From Pseudomonas morbosilactucae (GTDB taxonomy: Bacteria; Pseudomonadota; Gammaproteobacteria; Pseudomonadales; Pseudomonadaceae), in assembly GCF_023241715.1 (NCBI RefSeq), contig NZ_JALQCW010000096.1:1-36753 (forward strand): DNA of 36,753 nt. Reading direction: 5' to 3'. The position numbers and the translations under genes are program-made. The notes beneath the pieces were generated by a model. The model worked only from the letters and a program-made list of their open reading frames with translations, was not told the origin of the DNA and searched no databases. Positions 8,647-18,309 of the stretch are shown piece after piece. The stretch's first letter is position 1. Each line of letters begins with the position of its first letter.

Positions 8647-9837
8647 ATGCCACCGAGCCCTGCTGCCCTCGCCCGCGATGAAACCTATTGGCAAGGCATT
8701 GCCCGGGGTTACGACCTGGAACCCGGCCCGATCAACCTGGAGAACGGCTACTTCGGGCGCATGAGCCGCCAGGTGCTGGAGCGCTACCAACACAATATTC
8801 AATGGGTCAACCGCAGCAACTCGGTGCTGGTGCGCCAGCGCTTCGAACAGGGCGAGGCCGAGCAGATCCGCCACCAACTGGCCGAGCTGATGGGGGTGGC
8901 GGACAACGCCGTGGCCCTGACCCGCTGCGCCTCCGACGCCCTGCAATCGCTGATCCGCAACTACAACCGCCTGCAGCCAGGGGACCAGGTGCTGCTCAGC
9001 GACCTGGAATACGACACGGTGAAAAGCGCGGTGCGCTGGCTGGCGCGCTATCGCGGCGTGGAAGTGATCGAAATCACCCTGCCCCACCCTGCCAGTTTTG
9101 ACAGCCTTGTTGACGCCTACACCCAGGCCTTCAAGGCCCATCCACGCCTGAAATTAATGGCCCTGACCTACGTCACCCACCGCAGCGGCCTGGTGATGCC
9201 CGTGCAAGCCATCGCCCAAATGGCCCGGGAACACGGGGTCGATGTAATTCTCGACGGCGCCCACGCCCTTGGGCAGATCGAGTTCGACCTGGAACAACTG
9301 GGCATCGCCTTCGCCGGTTTTAACCTGCACAAATGGCTGGGAGCGCCTCTGAGCCTGGGGTTTATCTACATCCATCCGCAGCGCTTGGCGGACATCGACC
9401 CGGACATGGGCGAGTTCCATTTCCCAGAACAGGATGTGCGCTCACGCACGCCCTACAGCACCCCGAATATTCCCGCGCTCATGACCCTGCCCCTGGTGTT
9501 CGAGGAACACCGCGCCATGGGCGGCTCAGCGGTCAAGGGCGCACGCCTGAATTACCTGCGTGACAGTTGGGTCAGCGCGGTCCGCGGCTTGCCGGGCATC
9601 GAGGTGTTGACCCCGGATGACCCGCGTCTGTACTGCGGCATCACGGCGCTGCGCTTCACCCGTCAGGCAGACCAGCAGTGGATGGTCCTGCGCCTGCTGG
9701 AGGATTACCAGTTGTTCACCGTGGCCCGCAGCGGCGCCGCGTTCGGGCCCTGTATTCGCATCACCCCGGGGCTGGTCACGCCCCTGGAGCACATAGCGCA
9801 ACTGATCCGGGCATTGCAGGCGCTGGCAGCCGAATAG
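8647..9837 (+). CDS. Class-V aminotransferase-fold PLP-dependent enzyme
   Basis: 396 aa with fold-type I features. Asp203 lies in ILDGAHALGQ and pairs with the pyridine nitrogen. The Schiff-base Lys229 is in FNLHKWLGAP. TRCASDALQSLIRNY (92-106) would form the phosphate-binding region. This DGAHA...LHKW arrangement is that of the isopenicillin-N-epimerase/cysteine-desulfurase-like subgroup. The substrate cannot be inferred; epimerase, lyase and transaminase activities all occur in the group. There is no signal peptide in the called frame. It follows the DUF3820 gene by 14 nt. Confidence 0.85.
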   Translation: MPPSPAALARDETYWQGIARGYDLEPGPINLENGYFGRMSRQVLERYQHNIQWVNRSNSVLVRQRFEQGEAEQIRHQLAELMGVADNAVALTRCASDALQSLIRNYNRLQPGDQVLLSDLEYDTVKSAVRWLARYRGVEVIEITLPHPASFDSLVDAYTQAFKAHPRLKLMALTYVTHRSGLVMPVQAIAQMAREHGVDVILDGAHALGQIEFDLEQLGIAFAGFNLHKWLGAPLSLGFIYIHPQRLADIDPDMGEFHFPEQDVRSRTPYSTPNIPALMTLPLVFEEHRAMGGSAVKGARLNYLRDSWVSAVRGLPGIEVLTPDDPRLYCGITALRFTRQADQQWMVLRLLEDYQLFTVARSGAAFGPCIRITPGLVTPLEHIAQLIRALQALAAE

Positions 9838-9861
9838 GCAGCGCAACACTTTTCTCCAGGC

Positions 9862-9892
9862 AAAAAAAAACGTGCACCGACCAAGCGCACCG
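9862..9892 (-). terminator. Intrinsic terminator after eda
   Basis: On the minus strand, CGGTGC and GCACG form a short stem with one bulge around a loop, followed by nine T (A-run 9862-9870 on the plus strand). It lies 40 nt past the eda stop and would end the zwf-pgl-eda transcript. On the plus strand the A-run precedes the stem, so it is not a good terminator for the PLP enzyme gene. Confidence 0.6.
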
Positions 9893-9931
9893 TAAAGCCG
9901 TAGAACACACCAACGAAATCGGGTTAAAGCA

Positions 9932-10597
9932 TCAATCCAGCAGGGCCAGCGCCTCGGCGGTGCACTCCTGGATGCGGGCCCAGTCGCCGTTCTTGATCCA
10001 CTCCGGATCGAGCATCCAGCTACCGCCCACGCACATCACATTCTTCAAGGCCATGTAGCTCTTGATGTTGCCCGGGCCAACGCCGCCGGTCGGGCAGAAT
10101 TTCACCTCACCGAACGGGCCGCCCAACGCCTTGATCGCCGCCACGCCGCCACTGACTTCCGCCGGGAACAGCTTGAAGCGGCGATAACCCAAGGCGTAGC
10201 CCTCCATGATGCCGGAGGCGTTGCTGATGCCCGGCAACAGCGGGATCGAGCTGTCGACGCTGGCTTGCAGCAGGTCACGGGTAATGCCGGGCGTGACGAT
10301 GAATTGCGAACCGGCCGCTTCGGCTGCGGCCAGCATGCCGCGATCCAGCACGGTGCCGGCACCAGTGACCAGTTCCGGACGCTGCTCACGCAGGATCTGG
10401 ATGGCCTTGAGGCCGTACTGCGAACGCAGGGTCACTTCCAGGGCAGTCAAGCCGCCGGCAGCCAGGGCGTCGGCCAGAGGCAGCACGTCCTGTTCGCGGG
10501 CGATGGTGATGACCGGAAGAATCCGCGCCTTGGCGCAGAGGCTATCGATCAGGGCAACTTTGTCCGCCATGGAAACGGTCGGGCTTGGGTTTGTCAT
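9932..10597 (-). CDS. eda: KDPG aldolase (2-dehydro-3-deoxy-6-phosphogluconate aldolase)
   Basis: Cleaves 2-keto-3-deoxy-6-phosphogluconate to pyruvate and glyceraldehyde-3-phosphate, the last Entner-Doudoroff step. 221 aa from ATG 10597 (MTNPSPTVSM), preceded by AAGGA about 10 nt upstream; an in-frame ATG nine codons earlier overlaps pgl and lacks an RBS. Schiff-base Lys142 is in YRRFKLFPAE and the general acid/base Glu54 in TALEVTLRS. Both are offset by nine from E. coli Eda Lys133/Glu45. It lies 17 nt after pgl, as the last gene of zwf-pgl-eda. Confidence 0.97.
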   Translation of the reverse strand: MTNPSPTVSMADKVALIDSLCAKARILPVITIAREQDVLPLADALAAGGLTALEVTLRSQYGLKAIQILREQRPELVTGAGTVLDRGMLAAAEAAGSQFIVTPGITRDLLQASVDSSIPLLPGISNASGIMEGYALGYRRFKLFPAEVSGGVAAIKALGGPFGEVKFCPTGGVGPGNIKSYMALKNVMCVGGSWMLDPEWIKNGDWARIQECTAEALALLD

Positions 10598-10614
10598 AGC
10601 GGCTGATCCTTGGC

Positions 10615-11328
10615 TCATGGGCACCAGTAAATCTCTAACGGAGGTTGCAAAAAGGCACGCACCGGCATGGCGGCGACATCGTCGTCAGCCAAAGCGGCAC
10701 TCAGGGTGGTCAATTTGGATTGACCGGCAATCGACAGCACGCTGAGCCTGGCCGAAGCCAGCAGCGCACGGCTCATGGTCAAGCGTTGATGGGGCACGCT
10801 CGGCGCCAGCATCGGCCAGCAACGGCGGGTGCCGGCAACATCCAGCGCCTCCGCCAGGTTCGGGCTGTTGGGGAACAGGGACGCGGTGTGGCCGTCGTCG
10901 CCCATGCCCAGCACCAGCACGTCGATACCGGGCAGTTCAGCCAACAGGCGATCAGCCTGCTGCGCCGCTTGGTCAAGGTTCGCTGCCGGGCTGTAGAGGC
11001 TGAGGAACTGGGCCTTGGCCGCCGCGCCCTGGAGCAGATAACGCTTGAGCAGGCCGGCATTGCTGTCCGCGTGCTCCACCGGGACCCAGCGCTCGTCGGC
11101 CAAGGTCACGACGACGTTTGCCCAGTCCAGGTCCTGCTTGGCCAGGCTCTGGAAGAAGGCCACCGGGCTGCGGCCGCCGGACACCACCAGGGTCGCGGTG
11201 CCGCGCGCAGCAATGGCTTGGCGCAGTTGTTCGGCCACGTTCAGCGCCAGGCCTTCGGCCAACAGCGTCGGGCTGCGGAACTCGTGGGCGCGTACGCCCG
11301 CGGGCAGTTGCAATTCAGATATCGCCAT
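10615..11328 (-). CDS. pgl: 6-phosphogluconolactonase
   Basis: Hydrolyses 6-phosphogluconolactone to 6-phosphogluconate. 237 aa from ATG 11328 (MAISELQLPAG), with GGAGG 7 nt upstream; an in-frame ATG five codons earlier is less well placed. DevB/SOL-type motifs: VVSGGRSPVAFF near the N-terminus, LADERWVPVEHADSN, then VLGMGDDGHTASLFP. It overlaps the zwf stop by 14 nt, which implies translational coupling. Confidence 0.96.
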   Translation of the reverse strand: MAISELQLPAGVRAHEFRSPTLLAEGLALNVAEQLRQAIAARGTATLVVSGGRSPVAFFQSLAKQDLDWANVVVTLADERWVPVEHADSNAGLLKRYLLQGAAAKAQFLSLYSPAANLDQAAQQADRLLAELPGIDVLVLGMGDDGHTASLFPNSPNLAEALDVAGTRRCWPMLAPSVPHQRLTMSRALLASARLSVLSIAGQSKLTTLSAALADDDVAAMPVRAFLQPPLEIYWCP

Positions 11329-12784
11329 ACCAAGACCTCCCATCCCGCGTGATCAGTGCAATGGAGCTCATCGGCCCCCAGGACCCGGCCGCATAGGGCT
11401 TGGGTGCATCACCGGACTTCTTCCACCCGGCGATCAACTGGTCACACCACTTCCACGCGGCTTCGATTTCATCTTTACGGACAAACAGGTTCTGATTGCC
11501 GCGCATCACTTCCAGCAACAACCGCTCGTAGGCGTCGGGGATCCGCGCACTGCGATAGGTATCGGAAAAATTCAGCTGCAACGGTCCGCTGCGCAGCTGC
11601 ATGCCCTTGTCCAGGCCTTGTTCCTTGGTCATCACCCGCAGGGAAATACCTTCGTCCGGTTGCAGGCGGATGATCAGCTTGTTGCTGATCTGCAGGCGCT
11701 GCTCGGGGGCGAAGATGTAGTGCGACGGTTCCTTGAAGTGGATGACGATCTGCGACAGCTTCTGCGGCATGCGCTTGCCGGTGCGCAGGTAGAACGGCAC
11801 CCCGGCCCAACGCCAGTTGCGGATATCGGCCCGCAGGGCAACGAAGGTTTCGGTGTCGCTCTGGGTGTTGGAGTTTTCTTCCTCCAGGTACCCGGGCACC
11901 GATTTGCCTTCGCTGTGGCCGGCGATGTACTGGCCGCGCACCACTTGGGTGGTCAGGCCTTCCGGGCTGATGGGCGCCAGGGCCTTGAGCACCTTGACCT
12001 TCTCGTCGCGGATGCTATCGGCGGACAGGTCCGCTGGCGGGTCCATGGCGATCAGGCAAAGCAGTTGCAGCAGGTGGTTCTGGATCATGTCCCGCAGCTG
12101 GCCGGCCTTGTCGAAGTAGCCCCAGCGGCCTTCGATGCCGACCTTCTCGGCCACGGTGATTTCCACGTGGGAGATGTAGTTCTGGTTCCACTGGGTTTCG
12201 AACAGGCTGTTGGCGAAACGCAGGGCGATCAGGTTCTGCACCGTCTCTTTGCCCAGGTAGTGGTCGATGCGGTAGATGCGGTTTTCCGGGAAGAACTGGG
12301 CCACCGCGTCGTTGACCTTGCGCGACGAGTCCAGGTCCGAGCCGATGGGTTTTTCCAGCACCACACGGGTGTGTTCGTTCAGGCCAACCTTCGACAGGTT
12401 TTCGCAGATGGCGCCGTACACCGCCGCCGGGGTGGCGAAATAGGCGATCAGGCGCTGCGAGCTACCGGCACGTTCGGCCAGGGCCACGTAGTCATCGGCC
12501 TTGAGGAAGTCCACATGCAGGTAACTCAGGCGTGCCAGGAAACGCTCCAGCACTTGGGCATCAATGTCCTTGGCGCCCAGGTAACGCCGCAGCTCGGCTT
12601 CGATAAACGCCAGGTGCTGCTGCTCGCTGCCGGCTTCACGGGCCAGGGCAAGAATGCGCGTGTCCTCATGCAGCAGACCGGCACCGTCGAGTTGATACAG
12701 GGCAGGAAAGAGTTTGCGAAGCGCCAGATCCCCCAGCGCGCCGAACAAGGCAAAGGTGCAGGGTTCAACCGTTATCGAAGGCAT
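11315..12784 (-). CDS. zwf: Glucose-6-phosphate 1-dehydrogenase
   Basis: Oxidises glucose-6-phosphate to 6-phosphogluconolactone with NAD(P)+. 489 aa, full length. The dinucleotide-binding motif GALGDLALRK is at residues 15-24, EKPIG at 144-148 and the substrate-binding signature RIDHYLGKE at 172-180. First gene of zwf-pgl-eda. It is divergent from hexR, whose product represses it in Pseudomonas. A perfect 8-bp inverted repeat lies 61-89 nt upstream (listed). An AAGAACAA Crc/Hfq-type motif sits about 6 nt before the ATG, and there is no strong Shine-Dalgarno, so translation may be poised for catabolite control. Confidence 0.97.
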   Translation of the reverse strand: MPSITVEPCTFALFGALGDLALRKLFPALYQLDGAGLLHEDTRILALAREAGSEQQHLAFIEAELRRYLGAKDIDAQVLERFLARLSYLHVDFLKADDYVALAERAGSSQRLIAYFATPAAVYGAICENLSKVGLNEHTRVVLEKPIGSDLDSSRKVNDAVAQFFPENRIYRIDHYLGKETVQNLIALRFANSLFETQWNQNYISHVEITVAEKVGIEGRWGYFDKAGQLRDMIQNHLLQLLCLIAMDPPADLSADSIRDEKVKVLKALAPISPEGLTTQVVRGQYIAGHSEGKSVPGYLEEENSNTQSDTETFVALRADIRNWRWAGVPFYLRTGKRMPQKLSQIVIHFKEPSHYIFAPEQRLQISNKLIIRLQPDEGISLRVMTKEQGLDKGMQLRSGPLQLNFSDTYRSARIPDAYERLLLEVMRGNQNLFVRKDEIEAAWKWCDQLIAGWKKSGDAPKPYAAGSWGPMSSIALITRDGRSWYGDI

Positions 12785-12844
12785 GATGTTTGTTCTTTTA
12801 TCAAGTTAAGCTACAAATACCTTTTTTCAAGGCATCACTCAAGG

Positions 12845-12873
12845 GAAAATGTAGTAATAAACACAACATTTTC
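12845..12873. promoter_or_regulatory. Inverted repeat, candidate HexR operator for zwf
   Basis: GAAAATGT (12845-12852) and ACATTTTC (12866-12873) are perfect 8-bp inverted arms with a 13-nt AT-rich centre, in the zwf/hexR intergenic region. HexR is known to repress zwf in Pseudomonas through TTGT-N7/8-ACAA-like sites; this one matches that core only loosely. It could serve both divergent promoters. Confidence 0.5.
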
Positions 12874-12981
12874 TCAAAATGCAGATTGCGTGTGGTGGTC
12901 AGTCAAGGCCATCAGTAGGATAGGCCACCGCCACGGGCCGCTTCAAAGGCCCTATTTGCATAGCCGATCTAAGGAACATAT

Positions 12982-13851
12982 ATGGACCGCGTGCGAAACC
13001 TCCTGGAACAGATCCAGAGTCGCCTTGAAGATTTGAACAAGGCCGAACGTAAAGTCGCCGAGGTCATCCTGCTCAACCCGCAGCAGGCGACCCGTTTCAG
13101 CATCGCCGCGCTGGCCCAGGCCGCCTCGGTCAGCGAACCGACCGTGAACCGCTTCTGCCGCTCGTTCGGCGTCAGCGGCTACCCGGAACTCAAGTTGCAG
13201 CTGGCCCAGAGCCTGGCCAGCGGCGCCGCGTACGTCAGCCGCGCGGTAGAGGCCGACGACAACCCCGAAGCCTACACACAAAAAATCTTCGGCAGTGCCA
13301 TCGCCTCCCTCGACAGCGCCTGCCAGGCCCTGGACCCGAACCTGATCAGCAAGGCCGTCGACCTGTTGATCCAGGCCCGGCAAATCCACTTCTTCGGCCT
13401 CGGCGCCTCGGCCCCGGTGGCGATGGATGCGTTGCACAAGTTTTTCCGCTTCAACCTGGCGGTGACGGCCCATGCCGACGTGCTGATGCAGCGCATGATC
13501 GCCTCGGTGGCCCACACCGGCGAATTGTTCGTGATCATTTCCTACACCGGCCGTACCCGCGAGCTGGTGGAAGTGGCGCGCATTGCCCGGGAAAACGGTG
13601 CTTCGGTACTGGGGCTGACGGCGGAAAACTCGCCACTGGCCAAGGCCAGCACCCTGAGCTTGAACATTCCGCTGCCCGAAGACACTGACATCTATATGCC
13701 GATGACGTCGCGGATCATCCAGCTCACCGTGCTCGACGTGTTGGCCACCGGCATGACCCTGCGCCGTGGCGTGGACTTCCAGCCGCACCTGCGCAAGATC
13801 AAGGAAAGCCTCAACGCCAGCCGCTATCCGGTGGGCGACGAGTTCAACTGA
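12982..13851 (+). CDS. hexR: HexR, RpiR-family repressor of glucose catabolism
   Basis: 289 aa; recognised almost residue for residue as Pseudomonas HexR. The N-terminal RpiR helix-turn-helix (about 35-60, FSIAALAQAASVSEPTVNRF) is followed by a SIS sugar-phosphate-binding domain (about 125-250) with FFGLGASAPVA and IISYTGRTRELVE. In P. putida it binds KDPG, which releases it from the zwf, edd and gap-1 promoters. AAGGA lies 6-7 nt before the ATG. It is divergent from zwf and is followed by a single REP unit. Confidence 0.97.
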   Translation: MDRVRNLLEQIQSRLEDLNKAERKVAEVILLNPQQATRFSIAALAQAASVSEPTVNRFCRSFGVSGYPELKLQLAQSLASGAAYVSRAVEADDNPEAYTQKIFGSAIASLDSACQALDPNLISKAVDLLIQARQIHFFGLGASAPVAMDALHKFFRFNLAVTAHADVLMQRMIASVAHTGELFVIISYTGRTRELVEVARIARENGASVLGLTAENSPLAKASTLSLNIPLPEDTDIYMPMTSRIIQLTVLDVLATGMTLRRGVDFQPHLRKIKESLNASRYPVGDEFN

Positions 13852-13858
13852 GTCGAGC

Positions 13859-13886
13859 CCATCGCCGGCCAGCCGGCTCCCACAGG
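13859..13886. repeat. Single REP-like unit after hexR
   Basis: CATCGCCGGCCAGCCGGCTC, followed by CCACAGG, matches the Pseudomonas REP core (imperfect GCCGGC-n-GCCGGC palindrome plus CCCACAG tail). It lies in the 39-bp space between the convergent hexR and mutarotase genes. Confidence 0.7.
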
Positions 13887-13890
13887 GAGC

Positions 13891-14744
13891 CTAGGCCACC
13901 GCCCGCGCCTGCAGGCTCAAATGCGCCTGCTCCCCGGGCGCCAGGCACAGGCTGTCGGTGCCGCCGCTGGCAGCCTCGACACAGACAAAGCCTGACACCT
14001 CGTTCCAGCTCACCCCCAGCAACGGCCGATGGCCTGGGTGCCAAACCACAGTGTCGCCGCACTCCCCGGTATCGATGTGCAGCTCACGCTGCCAGGCGCT
14101 GTCCTTGAGCTGCAATTCGCCCTCGTGCTGGAACACCCGCTGACACCCGCCCTCCACTCGCAACTCGCCTTTCTGCTGGCAAGCCTGGCGGTTCAACTGG
14201 TCGTAACCCTGCGCACCGTCGAGCCCAGACAGCGCTACCTCACCAACATCACCAATACGCCAGTAAGCGTGCAAAGCCTGGCTCAATTGGCAAGGTTCGC
14301 TGTCTTGATGCTCAGTGCTCAGGCGCAGATCCATGGTTTCACCCAGGTGCGCATGCAAGTCGACCTTCCAGTCGCACAACTGCAACTGCCAGTGCAGGCG
14401 CACGCCATCGTCGTCACTGCTGCTGTCCAGAAGCTTCCAGTCGATCAGCCGCGCCCACCCGTGGGACGGCCAGGCATTTTCGCTGGGATGGCGGCCGTAC
14501 CAGGGCCAGCACACCGGCACCCCGCCACGGATCGCCCCGACTTGCGGCCACTTGGCCGCGCACCACAACCAGGGTTTCTGGCCGGCGGCTGGAAATGCAG
14601 CAATTGCGCGCCCTGGCGACTGAACACCGCCTGGCACAGGGGATGGTCGATCACCAGGACGTCGCGCAGTTGATAGCGCTCCCAGGCAAACACCGGGCGC
14701 TCGCGCAAGGATTTGAAAAAGCGTTGTAGCGGATGCTCGTGCAT
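13891..14744 (-). CDS. D-hexose-6-phosphate mutarotase (YeaD-like aldose 1-epimerase), single-base frameshift
   Basis: Interconverts anomers of hexose-6-phosphates, about 284 aa once repaired. ATG 14744 (MHEHPLQRFFKSL) has AGGA about 10 nt upstream. The first frame runs to LLHFQP. At about 14586, CAGCCGCCGGCC stands where CAGCCGGCCGGCC is expected (one G lost). The second frame then completes the protein from GQKPWLWCA. Family motifs: IRGGVPVCWPWYGRH, HGWARLIDW, and the C-terminal GFVCVEAASGG. It sits between hexR and oprB as in P. putida. Likely a sequencing error, because the coding sequence is otherwise intact on both sides. Confidence 0.86.
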
Positions 14745-14788
14745 GTGCCGCAGTCCTGAACTCATGAACCCGAGGAGGCGCCGCCCTC

Positions 14789-14818
14789 AAAAAAAAGCGG
14801 ACAGCCTGGGCCGTCCGC
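14789..14818 (-). terminator. Intrinsic terminator after oprB
   Basis: GCGGAC (14797-14802) and GTCCGC (14813-14818) form a stem with extra inner GC pairs. On the minus strand it is followed by eight T. It would end the gts-oprB transcript ahead of the mutarotase gene. Confidence 0.85.
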
Positions 14819-14856
14819 GAAATGCGCACATAGAGAGGGAGCTTATCGCAAGCGCG

Positions 14857-16206
14857 TTAGAACACCGACTGAATTTTCAGGCCGGCGACCAGCGCGTTGT
14901 CGACTTGGTCCACACCACCCGGATGGGTGATGTATTGCAGGTTGGGACGCACGGTCAGCCAGTTGGTGACGTGGAAGCCGTAGTTGATTTCGTAGTTGTA
15001 CTCGGTGTCACGCACCGGCGAGAACGCCAGGTCATCGTAGTCCGTCACACCTGCAGCGGCGTTGGCCAGCTCGGTGTTTTTCTTCACGTCATCGTTGACA
15101 TGGATGCGCGAGAAACCGATGCCGACGTCGTCTTTTGGACGGGCGTCGAATGGCCCCTTGTACACAAACATCAGCGACTGATAGTTGTCGACGAAGTTGG
15201 TGTCCTTGTCGTGGAACGTCGCGTTGGCGGCGATGTTCAGACCACGGGAAGCGTCGCCATTGTGGGTGGTGAGTTGCTGTTGCAGAACACCCCAGTAACC
15301 GCTCTTGCTGTTGCGTACGCGGTAGGCATTACCGGTGGTCGCAGCGTCAGCGCCGTTGACGTCTTCGCGAACATCATTGGCGTCGGCCGTGCTCTTGTAG
15401 TAACCCACACGGTATTCGCCCGGCAGGCCATTGAGCTTCGGCGACCAGACCAATTCAACCGGCAACACGGTGCCTTTGGTGCCGCTGCCGCTGAGTTTGA
15501 AACCGTTGCCGTGCTCCAGTTGCGACGGGTTCTGGTTGTACGCACCGATCTGCGCATACAGCTCAGGCGTGATGTTGTACTTCACGCGCAACGCCGCCTG
15601 CATGACCGGCCAGTTGTACCAGATGCCAGTCGCCCAGTTACCCGCCTGGGAACCGCAGAAGGCCAGGTTCTGGAACTCGCAAGGGAAGGTGTTGAAGTCT
15701 TCGCCTTCGCCGAAGTAACCGGCCTTGACGTCCAGCTTGCCGTCGAGGAACTGATGCTGCACCCACAGTTGGGTCAGACGCACCATGTGGCCACGGCCGT
15801 AGACTTCCTGGGACGAACTCAAGGTGCCGGCACGCGGGTCGCCGACGCGGTCGTTGGAGATGTTCTGACCGTTACGGTTGGTCAGCTGGATCTTGGCCTG
15901 GGTGTTATCCCAGCCCCAGAGCTTTTGCAGGTCCAGCGCCACGCCCAAGCCAAACTGGTCGGCATAACGCGCGGTCTTGTCGTTGTTGTAGCCGCCGTGC
16001 AGGTTGCTCCCCACCTCACCGACGTAGTCGGCCTTGATGTCGATACCCTGCTCGATCAGCTTGGTACGCTCGCCACCCCAGTCGCCGGTCATCCACTTGG
16101 AGTCGGCACTGAACGCCTCGTCCGCCATCGCGTTGGCCGACAGAACCAGTGCGGCTACCGCTGACAGCTGGCAGAGCAAGCGTGTGTTGGTGTGTTTCTT
16201 TGTCAT
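14857..16206 (-). CDS. oprB: Carbohydrate-selective porin OprB
   Basis: Outer-membrane glucose channel, 449 aa. There is a Sec signal peptide (positive MTKKHTNTR, hydrophobic core, cleavage near ANA or AMA at 26-28). The mature start is typical of OprB (FSADSKWMTGDWGGERTKL), then alternating beta strands and a terminal Phe (IQSVF) as required for beta-barrel assembly. GAGGA lies just before ATG 16206. It is 93 nt downstream of gtsD with no terminator between, so it is expressed with the importer, though a private promoter is possible. An AATAACAATAA stretch 17-27 nt before the start fits the Crc/Hfq target motif. Confidence 0.95.
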   Translation of the reverse strand: MTKKHTNTRLLCQLSAVAALVLSANAMADEAFSADSKWMTGDWGGERTKLIEQGIDIKADYVGEVGSNLHGGYNNDKTARYADQFGLGVALDLQKLWGWDNTQAKIQLTNRNGQNISNDRVGDPRAGTLSSSQEVYGRGHMVRLTQLWVQHQFLDGKLDVKAGYFGEGEDFNTFPCEFQNLAFCGSQAGNWATGIWYNWPVMQAALRVKYNITPELYAQIGAYNQNPSQLEHGNGFKLSGSGTKGTVLPVELVWSPKLNGLPGEYRVGYYKSTADANDVREDVNGADAATTGNAYRVRNSKSGYWGVLQQQLTTHNGDASRGLNIAANATFHDKDTNFVDNYQSLMFVYKGPFDARPKDDVGIGFSRIHVNDDVKKNTELANAAAGVTDYDDLAFSPVRDTEYNYEINYGFHVTNWLTVRPNLQYITHPGGVDQVDNALVAGLKIQSVF

Positions 16207-16299
16207 CCCTACATCCTCGTCTTTATTGTTATTAACTGTTTTTATCTAACGCGGTTTACAGCGATTGCGACGGATGACAGGCCACCCGCCACGGATTCA

Positions 16300-17460
<1,161 letters not shown>

Positions 17461-17463
17461 CTT

Positions 17464-18309
17464 TTACCCCTTGACCGCGCCGGACGTCAGCCCACGCAGG
17501 AAATACTTGCCAGCGAATATGTAGACCAGCAGTGTCGGCAGCCCGGCGATCATCGCCGCCGCCATATCAACGTTGTATTCCTTGGCCCCGGTGCTGGTGT
17601 TGACCAGGTTGTTCAGGGCCACGGTGATCGGTTGCGCGTCGCCGCTGGCAAACACCACACCGAACAGGAAGTCGTTCCAGATCTGGGTGAACTGCCAGAT
17701 CAGGCACACCATGACGATCGGCACCGACATCGGCAGCAGGATCTTGCCGAAGATGGTGAAGAACCCGGCACCGTCCAGGCGCGCGGCCTTGACCAGCGCA
17801 TCGGGGATGCTCACGTAGTAGTTGCGGAAAAACAGCGTGGTGAAGGCCAGCCCGTAGACCACGTGCACCAGCACCAGGCCGGTGGTGGTGTTGGCCAGGC
17901 CGAACTTGCCAAGGGTGAATGAGGCCGGCAGCAGCACCGTCTGGAACGGCAGGAAGCAGCCGAACAGCAGCAGGCCGAAGAACAACTGCGAACCGCGGAA
18001 GCGCCACATCGACAGCACGTAGCCGTTCATCGCGCCGATAAAGGTCGAGATCAGCACCGCCGGCACGGTGATCTTCACCGAGTTCCAGAAGTAGCCACCC
18101 ACGGTGTCCCAGGCCTTGAGCCAGCCGATGCCGTCGATCACGGTGGGCCAGCTCAGCAGGTTGCCGGTGCGGATGTCTTCCGGGGTCTTGAAGCTGGTGA
18201 GCAGCATCACCACCAGCGGGATCAGGTACACCGCCGCCGCCAGCAGCAAGGTGGCGTAGATGGCGATGCGACTGAAATTGAGGGTCGGTTTGCCAATCGG
18301 GTTAGTCAT
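17464..18309 (-). CDS. gtsC: Glucose ABC transporter permease GtsC
   Basis: 281-aa MalG-type inner-membrane permease with six predicted helices. The EAA loop that contacts the ATPase reads KAARLDGAGFFTIFGKILLP. Its start overlaps the gtsB stop by 8 nt, and gtsD follows after 3 nt. Confidence 0.94.
   Translation of the reverse strand: MTNPIGKPTLNFSRIAIYATLLLAAAVYLIPLVVMLLTSFKTPEDIRTGNLLSWPTVIDGIGWLKAWDTVGGYFWNSVKITVPAVLISTFIGAMNGYVLSMWRFRGSQLFFGLLLFGCFLPFQTVLLPASFTLGKFGLANTTTGLVLVHVVYGLAFTTLFFRNYYVSIPDALVKAARLDGAGFFTIFGKILLPMSVPIVMVCLIWQFTQIWNDFLFGVVFASGDAQPITVALNNLVNTSTGAKEYNVDMAAAMIAGLPTLLVYIFAGKYFLRGLTSGAVKG

Noticed and set aside
11045..13036. 663-aa open frame on the plus strand
   Set aside because: Lies antisense to pgl and zwf, which are certain; composition is that of a GC-rich shadow.
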